Shown: positions 49,728-58,402, numbered from the stretch's first letter. The stretch is 60,597 nucleotides of DNA from Candidatus Methanomethylophilaceae archaeon (GCA_944322255.1 CALUOK010000014.1:1-60597); one strand, 5' to 3'. Notes: generated by a model from the letters alone, not told the origin. Translations and numbers: made by a program.

Positions 49728-50260
49728 TCTCCGAGATGATCGAGGAGGACGCCCGCAGGCTGGACGACATCCTCGCCGAGCTGAACAGGGAGATCCTGAA
49801 GCATAAGAACGCCCGCGACGACTACAACCGCCAGGCCCAGGTGCTGGCGGACAAGAGGGACAGGCTCCAGGCCCAGGCCAGGAAGCTCTCCTCCCAGGCG
49901 GCGGTCTACAGGCAGCAGAGGGATGAGTGCAACATCTCCGCCAGGGAGAACAAGCAGAAGCGCGACGAGTGGAACGACCGGGCGGCCAGGATGAAGGCCG
50001 CCGGCGGGCTGGGGGACATCGGCGAGGCCAGGTCCCAGGCCCAGACGTACCACCAGAAGGTCCTGAAGTACTCCAAGAACGGCCAGACCCTCCACGACAA
50101 GATGCACGCCCTGATGGAGGAGGCCGACAAGCTGAGGGCCGAGGCCCAGGTCTGCCACGAGCAGTGTCAGACCTGCAGGAAGGCCGCGAACTCCGAGCAC
50201 GAGAAGTACATCGCGGCCGTCAGGAAGGCCGAGAGGGTAAGGGACAACCTGCCCGAGTGA
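49724..50260 (+). CDS. Coiled-coil protein
   Basis: 178 residues, nearly all predicted helix with heptad character (for example RRLDDILAELNREILKHKNARDDYN) and many Gln/Arg/Lys. Two Cys lie close together near the C-terminus (CHEQCQTC). It resembles the conserved archaeal coiled-coil family with RDxLN repeats, whose function is unknown. The ATG overlaps the stop codon of the prephenate dehydratase-like gene (49724-49727), so translation is coupled. The frame upstream is only a shadow of that gene. Confidence 0.8.
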   Translation: MISEMIEEDARRLDDILAELNREILKHKNARDDYNRQAQVLADKRDRLQAQARKLSSQAAVYRQQRDECNISARENKQKRDEWNDRAARMKAAGGLGDIGEARSQAQTYHQKVLKYSKNGQTLHDKMHALMEEADKLRAEAQVCHEQCQTCRKAANSEHEKYIAAVRKAERVRDNLPE

Positions 50261-50450
50261 CGTTACGGCAACCATGCTGGCTGTCGTCACGATTGCCTTT
50301 GCGAATTAACATATTAGCTTACGATTCCCTTTATGAAATTTTCATAATGTTATCGATGACAACAGTATTCAGATTGTCATCCAATATGACACTGCAGCAT
50401 TCGTGACGGACATCGGAGTGACCGACGGACAATCCATCTGCGGGTCACGG

Positions 50451-51005
50451 TCAGTCGGCGAACAGCATGACGTCGCTGCGCATCAGCCTCATGAACCTGT
50501 ATGTGCGCAGCTTCCCAGTCTTGGGATCGGGCATCGTCCTCACGCAGGCCTCGTGGTAGTTGCACTTCTCCAGCACCCTGCCGGAGGCCTCGTTCTCGGT
50601 GTCGTACCTCGCCTGCACGAAGAGGTAGTCGGTGGTGTCCAGGATGTACCTGGAGATGGCCGTCACCGCCTCGGTCATGTAGCCGTTGTCCCAGTAGCGC
50701 TGCGCCAGGCAGTAGCCGATCTCGCAGTACCTCTGCTCCGGATGGTCGCGGACCGCGGTGATGCTGCCTATGGGCTCCCCCGTGGACCTCAGGGTGATGC
50801 ACCAGTCCATGCTCCCGTTCTCGTACTGGCGGACCCACGAACCGATTATCCTTCTTGTCTGAGCAACGTCCCTGTGGGGCGTCCAGGTGGCGAAGAGCGC
50901 CACCTCTGGGTCGGACATCCAGGACTTGAAGCAGGCCTCGGCGTCCTCCACCTCGAACCTCCTGAGCTCCAGGCGCTCGGTCCTGAGACGTGGGGTCCGG
51001 ATCAC
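50451..51005 (-). CDS. GNAT N-acetyltransferase (RimJ/RimL-like)
   Basis: 184 residues. The opening RLRTERLELRRFEVEDAEAC and the motif A region QRYWDNGYMTEAVTAI, followed by ARYDTENEASGRVLEKCNY, are those of the RimJ/RimL group of GNAT enzymes that acetylate protein N-termini or small amines with acetyl-CoA. The substrate is unknown. The ATG overlaps the stop of the isochorismatase-fold gene by four bases (51002-51005), so the two are coupled. The 190-base gap to its right-hand convergent neighbour (50261-50450) holds only AT-rich sequence with a small dyad (atgaaa-t-tttcat, 50333-50345). Confidence 0.93.
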   Translation of the reverse strand: MIRTPRLRTERLELRRFEVEDAEACFKSWMSDPEVALFATWTPHRDVAQTRRIIGSWVRQYENGSMDWCITLRSTGEPIGSITAVRDHPEQRYCEIGYCLAQRYWDNGYMTEAVTAISRYILDTTDYLFVQARYDTENEASGRVLEKCNYHEACVRTMPDPKTGKLRTYRFMRLMRSDVMLFAD

Positions 51006-51517
51006 AGTACCTCCACCTGCAGCGAGGCCATGACCTCAAGCGCCTTCTCACCGAGCTCCCTGTCGTAGCTGGCGACGCAGTCCCTGCGCACGATAACCCT
51101 GGCCTCCGGGTTGGCGGTGCGGGCTATGACGGCGTTGGCGATGACGCAGATGTTGGTGGCGACACCGCACAGCTCGATCTCGTCGTATCCATTCAGAATC
51201 TCCATCAGTTCCGCGCACCCGAATGTGGGCTTGTCGATTATGCGGCATCTGGGGTCCTTGGACATCTCCCCGACCCTGCCGTGGATCTCCCATCCGTGAG
51301 TCCCATGGATGCAGTGAGGGACGGGCAGCATCCTGCCCTCCCTCGAATCGAGATAGTCCGGACCGTGGGTGTCGCGGGTGAAGAACACATCGTCGCCTGA
51401 GGCTAGATGATCGGATATGCGGTCGCAGACCGCATCCCCGATGATGACGGCATCCTGGCTTCCCAGGCTGCCGTCCACGAAGTCGTTTTGATAGTCTACC
51501 ACGACCAGGGCGCGCAT
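51002..51517 (-). CDS. Isochorismatase-fold cysteine hydrolase, nicotinamidase-like
   Basis: 171 residues. The catalytic triad Asp8 (VVDYQNDF), Lys96 (IDKPTFG) and Cys124 (ATNICV) is intact. The metal-site DTH (49-51) and following His residues match nicotinamidases (PncA), which deamidate nicotinamide for NAD recycling. Related amidohydrolases share these features, so nicotinamidase is likely but not certain. It is transcribed just after the zinc-ribbon gene (16-base gap) and coupled to the acetyltransferase. Confidence 0.88.
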   Translation of the reverse strand: MRALVVVDYQNDFVDGSLGSQDAVIIGDAVCDRISDHLASGDDVFFTRDTHGPDYLDSREGRMLPVPHCIHGTHGWEIHGRVGEMSKDPRCRIIDKPTFGCAELMEILNGYDEIELCGVATNICVIANAVIARTANPEARVIVRRDCVASYDRELGEKALEVMASLQVEVL

Positions 51518-51533
51518 GCCCGGCCGATTGGGT

Positions 51534-52052
51534 TCACACCTTTATGTTGTTGGCGGTGTTCCTCCTGACTATCTCGAACACGAGGCTGTAGGGGATACCC
51601 TGCGCTATGGATATGTCCACGCAGGAGTTGCCCTTCCTGTACTCGCCCATGATGAGGCCCTCGAGCACGGAGTCGACCTCGGGGATCTGGGGATCTATCC
51701 TCTGGATGTCGACCTCCCTCTCGCTGGCCCAGTCCTTGGATGAGCACAGCGGACACTTCCGCGGGACCTTGGTACCCTTGGCATTCCAGCTGTAGCCGCA
51801 GCGCTTGCAGGTGTAACTGCGCGGTGGAGTGTTCCACTGGTGTGTCCCGCATGAGGGGCACCTCTTTGGTGCTCCGTTGTGGGAGTTCCACGTGTGGCCG
51901 CAGCGAAGGCAGGTGACCCTGAGATGGGGGTCATTCCACTTTATCGAACGGCACTTGGGACACCTCTTTGGCAGCTGGTCCTTGCGGGGGATCCACTCGT
52001 AGGAACACCTCGCGCATCTCAACAAACTGCCGAGAGGTATTGTTGGGGACAT
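51534..52052 (-). CDS. Triple zinc-ribbon protein with C-terminal helix-turn-helix
   Basis: 172 residues. Three zinc ribbons are regularly spaced: Cys13/16/31/34, Cys48/51/65/68 and Cys82/85/100/103, each with a Trp after the second knuckle. The C-terminal 60 residues look helix-turn-helix-like (GEYRKGNSCVDISIAQGIPY... VFEIVRR). This suggests a nucleic-acid-binding regulator. A TATA-like box is centred 26 bases before the ATG, so the mRNA is probably leaderless. A small dyad overlaps that box, compatible with autoregulation. No named family is recognised. Confidence 0.8.
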   Translation of the reverse strand: MSPTIPLGSLLRCARCSYEWIPRKDQLPKRCPKCRSIKWNDPHLRVTCLRCGHTWNSHNGAPKRCPSCGTHQWNTPPRSYTCKRCGYSWNAKGTKVPRKCPLCSSKDWASEREVDIQRIDPQIPEVDSVLEGLIMGEYRKGNSCVDISIAQGIPYSLVFEIVRRNTANNIKV

Positions 52053-52064
52053 ACACGGATGTCT

Positions 52065-52083
52065 ATACTTGTGAGTATTTAAT
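52065..52083 (-). promoter_or_regulatory. TATA-like box with overlapping dyad
   Basis: Minus-strand ATTAAATACTC (52073-52083) is centred 26 bases before the zinc-ribbon gene's ATG. The dyad atact-tgtg-agtat (52065-52069 and 52074-52078) covers its downstream half, a position where a bound protein would block transcription. Confidence 0.5.
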
Positions 52084-52123
52084 AGTATGCGTAAGATTTA
52101 TATTGTTGGACGTATCCTCCAAC

Positions 52124-53149
52124 TTACCATCCTATTCTGAAGGCGAGCCATGTCGCAAAATAGACATTCGCATACCTGGGATGTCTGAGGATCGCCAAGA
52201 ATCCCTTAGGGATGGAGTACCCCGAGCGGAACGGGCGCATGGCCCCCCTGATATCGTCGTCGGTCCACCGGGAGTACTGGCGGTGGGCCTCCATGAAGTG
52301 GGGGTCCAGAAGCCTGGAGGTCCTGCACCACTTGGAGTAGATGCCGAGGTCGCGGGCCATCAGGGCCTCGGCGGCCTTCCTTCCGGACACCATGCCAATC
52401 CCTATCCCACCGTAGCAGAGGGCGTTGGCCAGACCTGCTGCATCACCGATGATCATGGCGTTGCCGCTGACCGTCTCCGGCACCCCGCCGAACGGCAGAT
52501 GGCGGGCGCCTGTTGCCACGACATCCTTGGGAACCTCCCCGCCCTTGGGCGAGCCCACTGACACCAGCCCCTCGCGGGACGGGAACCTCCAGGAGTAGAA
52601 CCCCTGATGAGTCCCCACCTCGAAGTCCAGAACCGAATCCCCCTCGCCGGGGGCCAGGCTGTTCACCACCGGGAGCATCTCCAGCTTCGTCCCGAAGATG
52701 TCCCTGCGGACCACGGAGTGGGCACCGTCCGCGCCTATCAGGAATCTGCATACAATATGACCGGCGGTCGTGTCGACATCGAAGCGGTCCCCCACTCTAC
52801 ACACAGACAGGGCGGTGCCCCTGACGACCTCGGCGCAGCTCATGCTCCTGAGCTCCTCCAGGAGCGCAGGACGGTCCACGATACTGCCGCTGACGGGGAT
52901 CTCGATCGACGCGTCCCCGGGATAGGAGATGCGTATGCGGTCCACCCTGGCCACCACGGCCATGGGCTCTATCCCTGCTCTCTCGAACATGCGGTCGCTG
53001 ACGGCTTCCCCGCACACGGAGTGGTAGCGCCTGAACATCCCCGTGGAGAGCCTCTCCAGGATCACCACCCTGCCGTGGAACCCCCGGAGATGGTACGCCG
53101 CGGACACTCCCGCAGGACCAGAACCTATGATCAGAACATCCGTGTCCAT
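52124..53149 (-). CDS. Geranylgeranyl reductase family flavoprotein
   Basis: 341 residues. The FAD Rossmann motif GSGPAGVSAAYHL starts the protein. The family motif YHSVCGEAVS, the product-pocket FYSWRFPS and the second FAD motif IIGDAAGLANALCYGG are all present. Such enzymes saturate the geranylgeranyl chains of archaeal ether lipids at the membrane face. The ATG at 53149 follows the cardiolipin synthase stop by five bases, so the two lipid genes are cotranscribed. The frame before that ATG is a shadow of the neighbouring gene. Confidence 0.92.
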   Translation of the reverse strand: MDTDVLIIGSGPAGVSAAYHLRGFHGRVVILERLSTGMFRRYHSVCGEAVSDRMFERAGIEPMAVVARVDRIRISYPGDASIEIPVSGSIVDRPALLEELRSMSCAEVVRGTALSVCRVGDRFDVDTTAGHIVCRFLIGADGAHSVVRRDIFGTKLEMLPVVNSLAPGEGDSVLDFEVGTHQGFYSWRFPSREGLVSVGSPKGGEVPKDVVATGARHLPFGGVPETVSGNAMIIGDAAGLANALCYGGIGIGMVSGRKAAEALMARDLGIYSKWCRTSRLLDPHFMEAHRQYSRWTDDDIRGAMRPFRSGYSIPKGFLAILRHPRYANVYFATWLAFRIGW

Positions 53150-53154
53150 GGAAA

Positions 53155-54657
53155 TCACGCCAGCAGTATGAGGTGCCTGGACACGGCCATGCGGATCCTC
53201 ATCATCATGGTGCTCTGCTCGAACTTCTCGCAGGAGTACTCCTCGCTGACCTCCAGGTCCTTCAGGAACTGCTCGGCCGCCTTCTCGGTTATCTTCCTGG
53301 AGTACATCATCACGTTGGTCTCGAAGTTCAGGGTCACGGACCTGTGATCGACGTTGGCGGAACCGACGGAGCAGAAGCAGTCGTCCACCAGCACCATCTT
53401 CTCGTGCACGAACCCGTCGCCGTAGCGCCATATCCTCACGCCCGCCTTCATGAGCTCGTTGGAGTAGGTCATGTTGTTCCAGAACAGGAACATGTGGTCC
53501 TTCTTGTCGGGGATCAGTATCCTCACGTCGACCCCGGACTTCGCAGCCTCGGACAGTGCCAGCAGCATGGAGTCGTCAGGCGCCAGGTACGGGGTGGTGA
53601 TGTACAGGCGCTTACGGGCATTGGTGAACATGGCGAGGTACTGCAGCTGCACCGGGTTGTTGGGCATGGTGTCCGGCCCTCCGGACACCAGCTGCATCCT
53701 CACGTCCCCTCCGTGGGGCAGCGTCAGGTCCCCCAGGTAATGGCCCAGCGGCTTCAGGGGGTCCTTCGGCGCGGAGTACTGCCAGTCGGCGCTGAACCTG
53801 ACGGCCATGGGCAGTATGCCCAGGCCCTCGACCCTGACCGACGCGTCCCTCCAGTGGCCCAGGGGGCCCTCCCCCTGGTACTCGTCGCCGATGTTGAACC
53901 CGCCGCAGTAGGCCACCTTCCCGTCGATGATGGCGATCTTGCGGTGGTTCCTGTTGTTCTTCTTGGGGCTCAGCATCAGGTTCAGCGAGGAGTGGAACAT
54001 GGCGTAGTGTCCGCCGGCGTTCCTGAACCTGTATATGCCCTCCTTGGGCCCCTTCCCGATGCCGAAGCCGTCCGTCAGCAGACGGACCTCCACCCCCTCC
54101 CTGACCTTCTGGATCAGGATGTCCATGAGCTCGTTGCCGCGGCGGTCGTTGCGGATGATGTAGTACTCGATCAGGATGGTCCTCTCCGCCCTGCGCAGGT
54201 CCTCGTACATGGCGTCCATCTTCTCCCTCCCGTCGGTGAAGAGCGTGACCCTGTTGTCGTTGGAGTAGGACCAGGCCCCGGCGCGCTCCATGGCCTTGGC
54301 CATGCGGTACACGTCGGCCATCTCCGGGTCATGTGCCAGATCGCTCTCCAGCAGGTCCCCCTGGTACTCGGCGGCGGTCATCAGCTGCTGGTCGGTGACG
54401 TTCTTGGGCATGAACTTCATGCGGTTGTAGATGGTGGACCCCATGTACATGTACAGGATGAAGCCCACCGGGGGAAGCAGGATGAGAACCACCAGCCAGG
54501 TGAAGAACACCCTGGGGTCGTACCTCTCCAGGAACAGCATGATCAGAAGTGCGATGATGTCGAAGACGACGATCAACATGACCAGGTCCGAGATGTAGTT
54601 CGTGTAGGACAGGAACGTCTCCACCTCTGGCGACCAGCCGAAATCGTAGGAGGGCAC
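53155..54657 (-). CDS. cls: Cardiolipin synthase (phospholipase D superfamily)
   Basis: About 500 residues. Two N-terminal membrane helices (LIVVFDIIALLIMLFL and WLVVLILLPPVGFILYMYM) precede two HKD sites, HRKIAIIDG near 241 and VHEKMVLVD near 419, each followed by the expected GS or N residues. It joins or exchanges polar head groups to make cardiolipin-type lipids, in archaea between archaetidylglycerols. The GTG at 54657 is chosen because a TATA-like box (about 54679-54690) lies 26 bases upstream; an in-frame GTG five codons earlier (54672) is the alternative. It forms an operon with the geranylgeranyl reductase. Confidence 0.93.
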   Translation of the reverse strand: MPSYDFGWSPEVETFLSYTNYISDLVMLIVVFDIIALLIMLFLERYDPRVFFTWLVVLILLPPVGFILYMYMGSTIYNRMKFMPKNVTDQQLMTAAEYQGDLLESDLAHDPEMADVYRMAKAMERAGAWSYSNDNRVTLFTDGREKMDAMYEDLRRAERTILIEYYIIRNDRRGNELMDILIQKVREGVEVRLLTDGFGIGKGPKEGIYRFRNAGGHYAMFHSSLNLMLSPKKNNRNHRKIAIIDGKVAYCGGFNIGDEYQGEGPLGHWRDASVRVEGLGILPMAVRFSADWQYSAPKDPLKPLGHYLGDLTLPHGGDVRMQLVSGGPDTMPNNPVQLQYLAMFTNARKRLYITTPYLAPDDSMLLALSEAAKSGVDVRILIPDKKDHMFLFWNNMTYSNELMKAGVRIWRYGDGFVHEKMVLVDDCFCSVGSANVDHRSVTLNFETNVMMYSRKITEKAAEQFLKDLEVSEEYSCEKFEQSTMMMRIRMAVSRHLILLA

Positions 54658-54718
54658 CTCCCACCCTAGCACGGATTCGTATATAGTTGGTTGCCCGAAC
54701 CCTTCGCGCCGGCGGAGG

Positions 54719-55681
54719 TCACCGCCTGTCCGGCAGCCTGGAGTAGTCCATGCACTCCCTCATGCACAGGTAGGCCCCCTCGTAGCCGGGGCGGTACCTG
54801 CTTGAGTCATACCTGTGGCTGGACAGGTACCTGGCCAGGTCACCCAGAAGACCGTATGGCACGTCCAGCCTCTGCAGGACCGGCTCCCCGGATCCGGCGA
54901 TGTCCTCGGCCACCGAGTCGCCCTCGGCGAGCCTCCTCTCGAAGGACTCGGCCAGCTGCCTGTCGAAGGGTACGGCGAGCTCGTCGGCCGTCCTGTTCCT
55001 CAGCAAGGTCATGACACCGGACTGCGCCCGCATGTTGGGGTTGCGGCTGTAGTCAGGCCTCACAACCTCCATGTCGTCCATGACCGCCTTGGCGGCATCC
55101 AGATCGAGAACCCAGATGCAGAATCCGTCCCCGGGGCCGTCCATATGCCTGAGGGCACTGCCCGCCGCGAAGTGCAAAGCTACGTTCACATCGGTGGTCC
55201 AGTCCAGCAGCCTGGTGGGCACGCCGTAGTGCTGTGCCAGACAGGCCACCTCCAGCCACCTGCGGTCCATCCACCTGCCCCTGAGACCCTCCTTGAATAT
55301 CATGTCGGAGGCCTCGGTGTAGGGGTTGTCGGTGGTGGAGCCGAGGTCCGGCACCGGCAGGCCCTGGGCGTTGCAGAGCTCGTGGAATATCCTCAGGTCG
55401 GCGATCTCCAGCACCTCTATGTCCAGCCCCTCCTGCACGTCCACGGCCACGCCGTTGTACTTCAGGTGGCCCTCCATCATCCTCAGGAGGGTGTCGTACC
55501 CGCACGGGCCGTCCCTGCGGTACGCCGATGGCACCAGGTCGCGGCCGGCGATGCCGTGGCCGCGGAAGGCGTGGCTGGCGAAGGGCTCGAAAACCAGGTC
55601 CCTCAGGCCGTCCAGGTCGAGGGTTCTGGACGACACCGGGCTGTACCGATCGGATGATGTCATCACTGCAGACATCCACAT
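54719..55681 (-). CDS. FRG-domain protein
   Basis: 320 residues. The hallmark FRGHGIAGRDLVPSAYR near the N-terminus and LAQHYGVPTRLLDWTTDVNVALHFAA in the middle identify the FRG domain (named after Phe-Arg-Gly). FRG proteins are sporadic in bacteria and archaea, and some are associated with defence or toxin loci. Their activity is not established. In-frame ATGs also occur at 55675 and 55663; a TATA-like box (CTTATAAAGG, 55711-55720) lies 30-40 bases upstream. It is not in an obvious operon. Confidence 0.88.
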   Translation of the reverse strand: MWMSAVMTSSDRYSPVSSRTLDLDGLRDLVFEPFASHAFRGHGIAGRDLVPSAYRRDGPCGYDTLLRMMEGHLKYNGVAVDVQEGLDIEVLEIADLRIFHELCNAQGLPVPDLGSTTDNPYTEASDMIFKEGLRGRWMDRRWLEVACLAQHYGVPTRLLDWTTDVNVALHFAAGSALRHMDGPGDGFCIWVLDLDAAKAVMDDMEVVRPDYSRNPNMRAQSGVMTLLRNRTADELAVPFDRQLAESFERRLAEGDSVAEDIAGSGEPVLQRLDVPYGLLGDLARYLSSHRYDSSRYRPGYEGAYLCMRECMDYSRLPDRR

Positions 55682-55881
55682 GCCTGTTCTTGACGTTTCC
55701 CGACGGGTCGCCTTTATAAGACCGGGTGCGGATTACATGACGGCCGCGTCCGCTTCCATATCCAAAGCATCTTTGGACACGTTATTCATCTCCTCAAACC
55801 TCTTGGGACGCGGCCCTCGGGATCATAACGCACATGTGCCAGACGCCATGACGAGGTCTGACGGAGAACTGTTGGAAGTGG

Positions 55882-55953
55882 AGCCGCCTGAGGGATTTGA
55901 ACCCCCGGCCTGCTGATTACAAGTCAGCCGCTATACCCCTAAGCCAAGGCGGC
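55882..55953 (-). tRNA. tRNA-Thr (anticodon UGU)
   Basis: The cloverleaf folds fully. The acceptor GCCGCCT pairs with AGGCGGC, the anticodon stem is GCTGA/TCAGC with loop CTTGTAA, and the T arm contains GGTTCAAATCC. The discriminator is U, as in archaeal tRNA-Thr. CCA is not encoded. A TATA-like box (GATATAAACG, about 55978-55987) lies about 30 bases upstream. Confidence 0.96.
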
Positions 55954-56090
55954 ACCAAGGAGTCGTATCAGCAACTCGTTTATATCGGTTTCCCCGGAAC
56001 CGACGGTCCGGCGGACCTCAACCGACATTGTTATATTATACGACGCAATCGCCAGCCCAATCCTATATTACCTTTAACTGGTGATTTCAA

Positions 56091-56789
56091 ATGGCAGATT
56101 CCAAGAAGATCGTCCGCATCGACTACAAAGCCTACTTCGCAGACGCCGACAGGCTCTACGACACAACGAACGCCGACGCCGCCAAGGAGGCCGGCATCTA
56201 CAACGAGAAGGTCACCTACGCCCCCATGGCCTACATCGTCGGATCCAACACCCTCTACGCCGACCTGGACGCCGCCATCGCCGCGGCCGAGGTCGGAAAG
56301 GAGGTCGAGGTCACCATCCCCTGCGAGAAGGCCGCCGGCGCCAGGAACCCCAGGCTCATCGAGCTCCACCCCATCAAGGAGTTCTACAAGAACGAGATCA
56401 ACCCCTACCCCGGAATGAGCGTCTCCCTGGGCAACCGCAGCGGAGTCGTCATGTCCGTCGGAGCCGGCCGCGTCAAGGTCGACTTCAACAGCCCCCTGGC
56501 CGGACACGACCTGAAGTACGAGATCACCGTCGTCGAGGAGGTCACCGACCCCGTCGAGAAGGCCAAGTGCATCATGGAGATGGACTTCGGAACCTCCGAG
56601 GGATTCGGATTCGGCATCATGGAGGACAAGGTCGTCGTCACCGAGGCCGAGATCTGCAAGTTCCACGAGGGATGGGCTGTCGCCAAGTACAAGCTGGTCT
56701 CCGACTACCGCGCCACCTTCGGAGTCGACCGCGTCGAGTTCGTCCAGGTGTGGGAGTCCAAGAAGGCCGACGCCCCCGCCGCCGAGTGA
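56091..56789 (+). CDS. FKBP-type peptidyl-prolyl isomerase, long archaeal (SlyD-like) form
   Basis: 232 residues. The opening VRIDYKAYFADADRLYDTTNADAAKEAG and the VKVDFNSPLAGHDLKYEITV segment are those of archaeal long FKBPs with an inserted IF chaperone domain, plus a C-terminal extension. It catalyses prolyl cis/trans isomerisation and has chaperone activity in the cytoplasm. Codon use is extremely biased to C-ending codons, which suggests high expression. GGTGAT (56080-56085) lies five bases before the ATG, and a TATA-like box sits further upstream. It is followed by a strong hairpin. Confidence 0.93.
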   Translation: MADSKKIVRIDYKAYFADADRLYDTTNADAAKEAGIYNEKVTYAPMAYIVGSNTLYADLDAAIAAAEVGKEVEVTIPCEKAAGARNPRLIELHPIKEFYKNEINPYPGMSVSLGNRSGVVMSVGAGRVKVDFNSPLAGHDLKYEITVVEEVTDPVEKAKCIMEMDFGTSEGFGFGIMEDKVVVTEAEICKFHEGWAVAKYKLVSDYRATFGVDRVEFVQVWESKKADAPAAE

Positions 56790-56857
56790 TCCGCTCGCGC
56801 GACGTCCTGAAACCATTTACAAAAAACACCCTTCTTTTTGGTTACATCGGGTTTAGT

Positions 56858-56880
56858 ACGGGAGGGTGTCCCCCTCCCGT
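56858..56880. terminator. Hairpin between FKBP and the convergent small ORF
   Basis: Perfect 9-bp arms (acgggaggg at 56858-56866 and its complement at 56872-56880) with a five-base loop. A short T-run (cttcttttt) precedes it. Because the flanking genes converge it may serve both. Confidence 0.65.
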
Positions 56881-56903
56881 CCATCCTATCCGCCCGTCCC
56901 GGC

Positions 56904-57050
56904 TCAGTCGAAGAACGCCAGGATCGAGTTCAGCTCCATGTTCACGTTGTCCCTGCGCTCGACCCTCCTGTAGGGTCCGGTCCCGGGCTTGGAGGGCTCG
57001 GGGAAGCGCTGCCTGGGCATGGGTATTATGAGTGTCTGCCTCTGTGCCAT
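56904..57050 (-). CDS. Small ORF of 48 residues, unknown function
   Basis: The frame starts MAQRQTLIIPMPRQRF and ends NSILAFFD, rich in Arg and Pro with a hydrophobic end. Third codon positions are mostly G/C, as in real genes of this window. The ORF sits between a terminator-like hairpin and a 174-base upstream gap. The ribosome-binding site is weak (AGAAGAAGAG directly before the ATG). It resembles nothing recognised. It is included because codon use and isolation make it more likely real than chance. Confidence 0.5.
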   Translation of the reverse strand: MAQRQTLIIPMPRQRFPEPSKPGTGPYRRVERRDNVNMELNSILAFFD

Positions 57051-57224
57051 CTCTTCTTCTCTCCCGCAGTCCGTATGACTGCGATATGGAGATTGGCTGG
57101 GAGGTATAATTACAGCTCGTTGTTATCTCTGTAATGTCTGTAAGAATTGTAAAACTCGTGACGGCGCAGAGGGATCGCTGAAACGACGTCGGAACAATGG
57201 AGGGCCCGGATTGAAGGACGGGGA

Positions 57225-58025
57225 TCAGTCCGTGTAGAACGTGCCGATGGCGGTCCTGCCGCTGTCGGTGAGGACGTACCTGTTGCGCAGCTCGTCCTTG
57301 ACTATCCAGCCGTTCCTGAGCCACTTGGAGATGAAGTCCCTCTGGTAGTACACGGCCTCGGTCTGGCGCTGGTTGGCCTTGCGCTCGGGGTCGTCGGTCT
57401 CGGTGTCGCGGTACCACAGGCCGGCCTCCTTCAGGGCCTGGACCATCCTGCCGCTGGTGACCGACAGCCTGGAGTCGTTCCTCTCGGACAGGATCCTCAG
57501 CCCCCTGATCAGGTGCTCCTCCGGCATGTCTATCGCATACACGGGCATGGCCCTGGGCGGGTAGGTGCTCATGGTGAGCCCCACGGGCTCCCCGTCCACG
57601 AAGTAGACGTCGCGGATGCGGTCGGCCGGCACGGTGTACTCCCTGGTGCCGACGGAGAAGGGTATGGTGCCCGGCACCATCATCGATGCCACCGCGGCCG
57701 CGGCGGCGTACTCCGGGGAGCCGGAGGAGATGTTGACGTAGATCTCGCACCCCTCCTCCCCCCGGTTCTCCGCCTGTATGATGGACAGGACGGTCCTGAG
57801 CATCACGGAGAAGTCGCTGACGCGCTCATTGTGCATCACCAGCTCCACCTCCCGGGGCGACTCGTCCCGGAGGCGCTCGCACACCCTGCGGCGGAAGCTG
57901 TCGTAGACCATGCCACTCTCCGAGTCGGGGTCCTTCACGTAGTGTATGATGTGGGCCCTGTTGACCTCGTAGTAGAGCGCCGGCTCCACGACCTTCGATG
58001 TCTCGAAGGTCACGCAGGCGATCAT
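57225..58025 (-). CDS. CARF-like domain protein with C-terminal winged helix (DUF6293-type)
   Basis: 266 residues. The N-terminal half is a Rossmann-like domain with YVNISSGSPEYAAAAAVASMM, resembling the ligand-binding loop of CARF sensors. The C-terminal half is a winged helix (RDFISKWLRNGWIVKDELRNRYVLTDSGRTAI). This layout matches archaeal Csa3-like and HFX_2341/DUF6293 regulators. If so it would sense a nucleotide, possibly a cyclic oligoadenylate, and control transcription. The ATG at 58025 is preferred to the TTG at 58052. A TATA-like box (CATTAAATACC, about 58084-58094) lies upstream. No CRISPR or cas gene accompanies it. Confidence 0.65.
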   Translation of the reverse strand: MIACVTFETSKVVEPALYYEVNRAHIIHYVKDPDSESGMVYDSFRRRVCERLRDESPREVELVMHNERVSDFSVMLRTVLSIIQAENRGEEGCEIYVNISSGSPEYAAAAAVASMMVPGTIPFSVGTREYTVPADRIRDVYFVDGEPVGLTMSTYPPRAMPVYAIDMPEEHLIRGLRILSERNDSRLSVTSGRMVQALKEAGLWYRDTETDDPERKANQRQTEAVYYQRDFISKWLRNGWIVKDELRNRYVLTDSGRTAIGTFYTD

Positions 58026-58402
58026 GATCCTGTTCTTGCGGCCAGACGGCAAAGCTGCATCCCGACATGCACATCGCGGGGAGGGTATTTAATGACTTTG
58101 ATTACGTTCAAATCGACATCTACGATTGTGACAAACCATACAGTCGATACAGGCATTACAGCGAATGGTTTATCTAGATGCGGTGACATGTGGTAGTGGT
58201 ACTTCCCCCGAGGGAGGATCACCCGCTTATAGCCGGGGCCCACCCCATCCCATCCGGGCCCCGGCTGCTTCTAACAACCAAAGAATGATACGGAACCAGC
58301 AACATCCCCAGCAGGAGCGCCCGAGAACGACATGACAGGACGGAGTGAAACAACAGCGAAGCAGGAGACCCCTGATAGGAGCCACATGATGGAGGTAATC
58401 GA
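58026..58402. other. Divergent intergenic region with strong hairpin
   Basis: It holds the leftward TATA box near 58090 and a perfect 10-bp hairpin (58232-58241 with 58256-58265, gccggggccc and its complement, 14-base loop). No tRNA or known RNA fold is recognised. A strong GGAGGT (58391-58396) at the right end serves the next gene. The hairpin could mark an untranslated leader or a small RNA. Confidence 0.45.
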
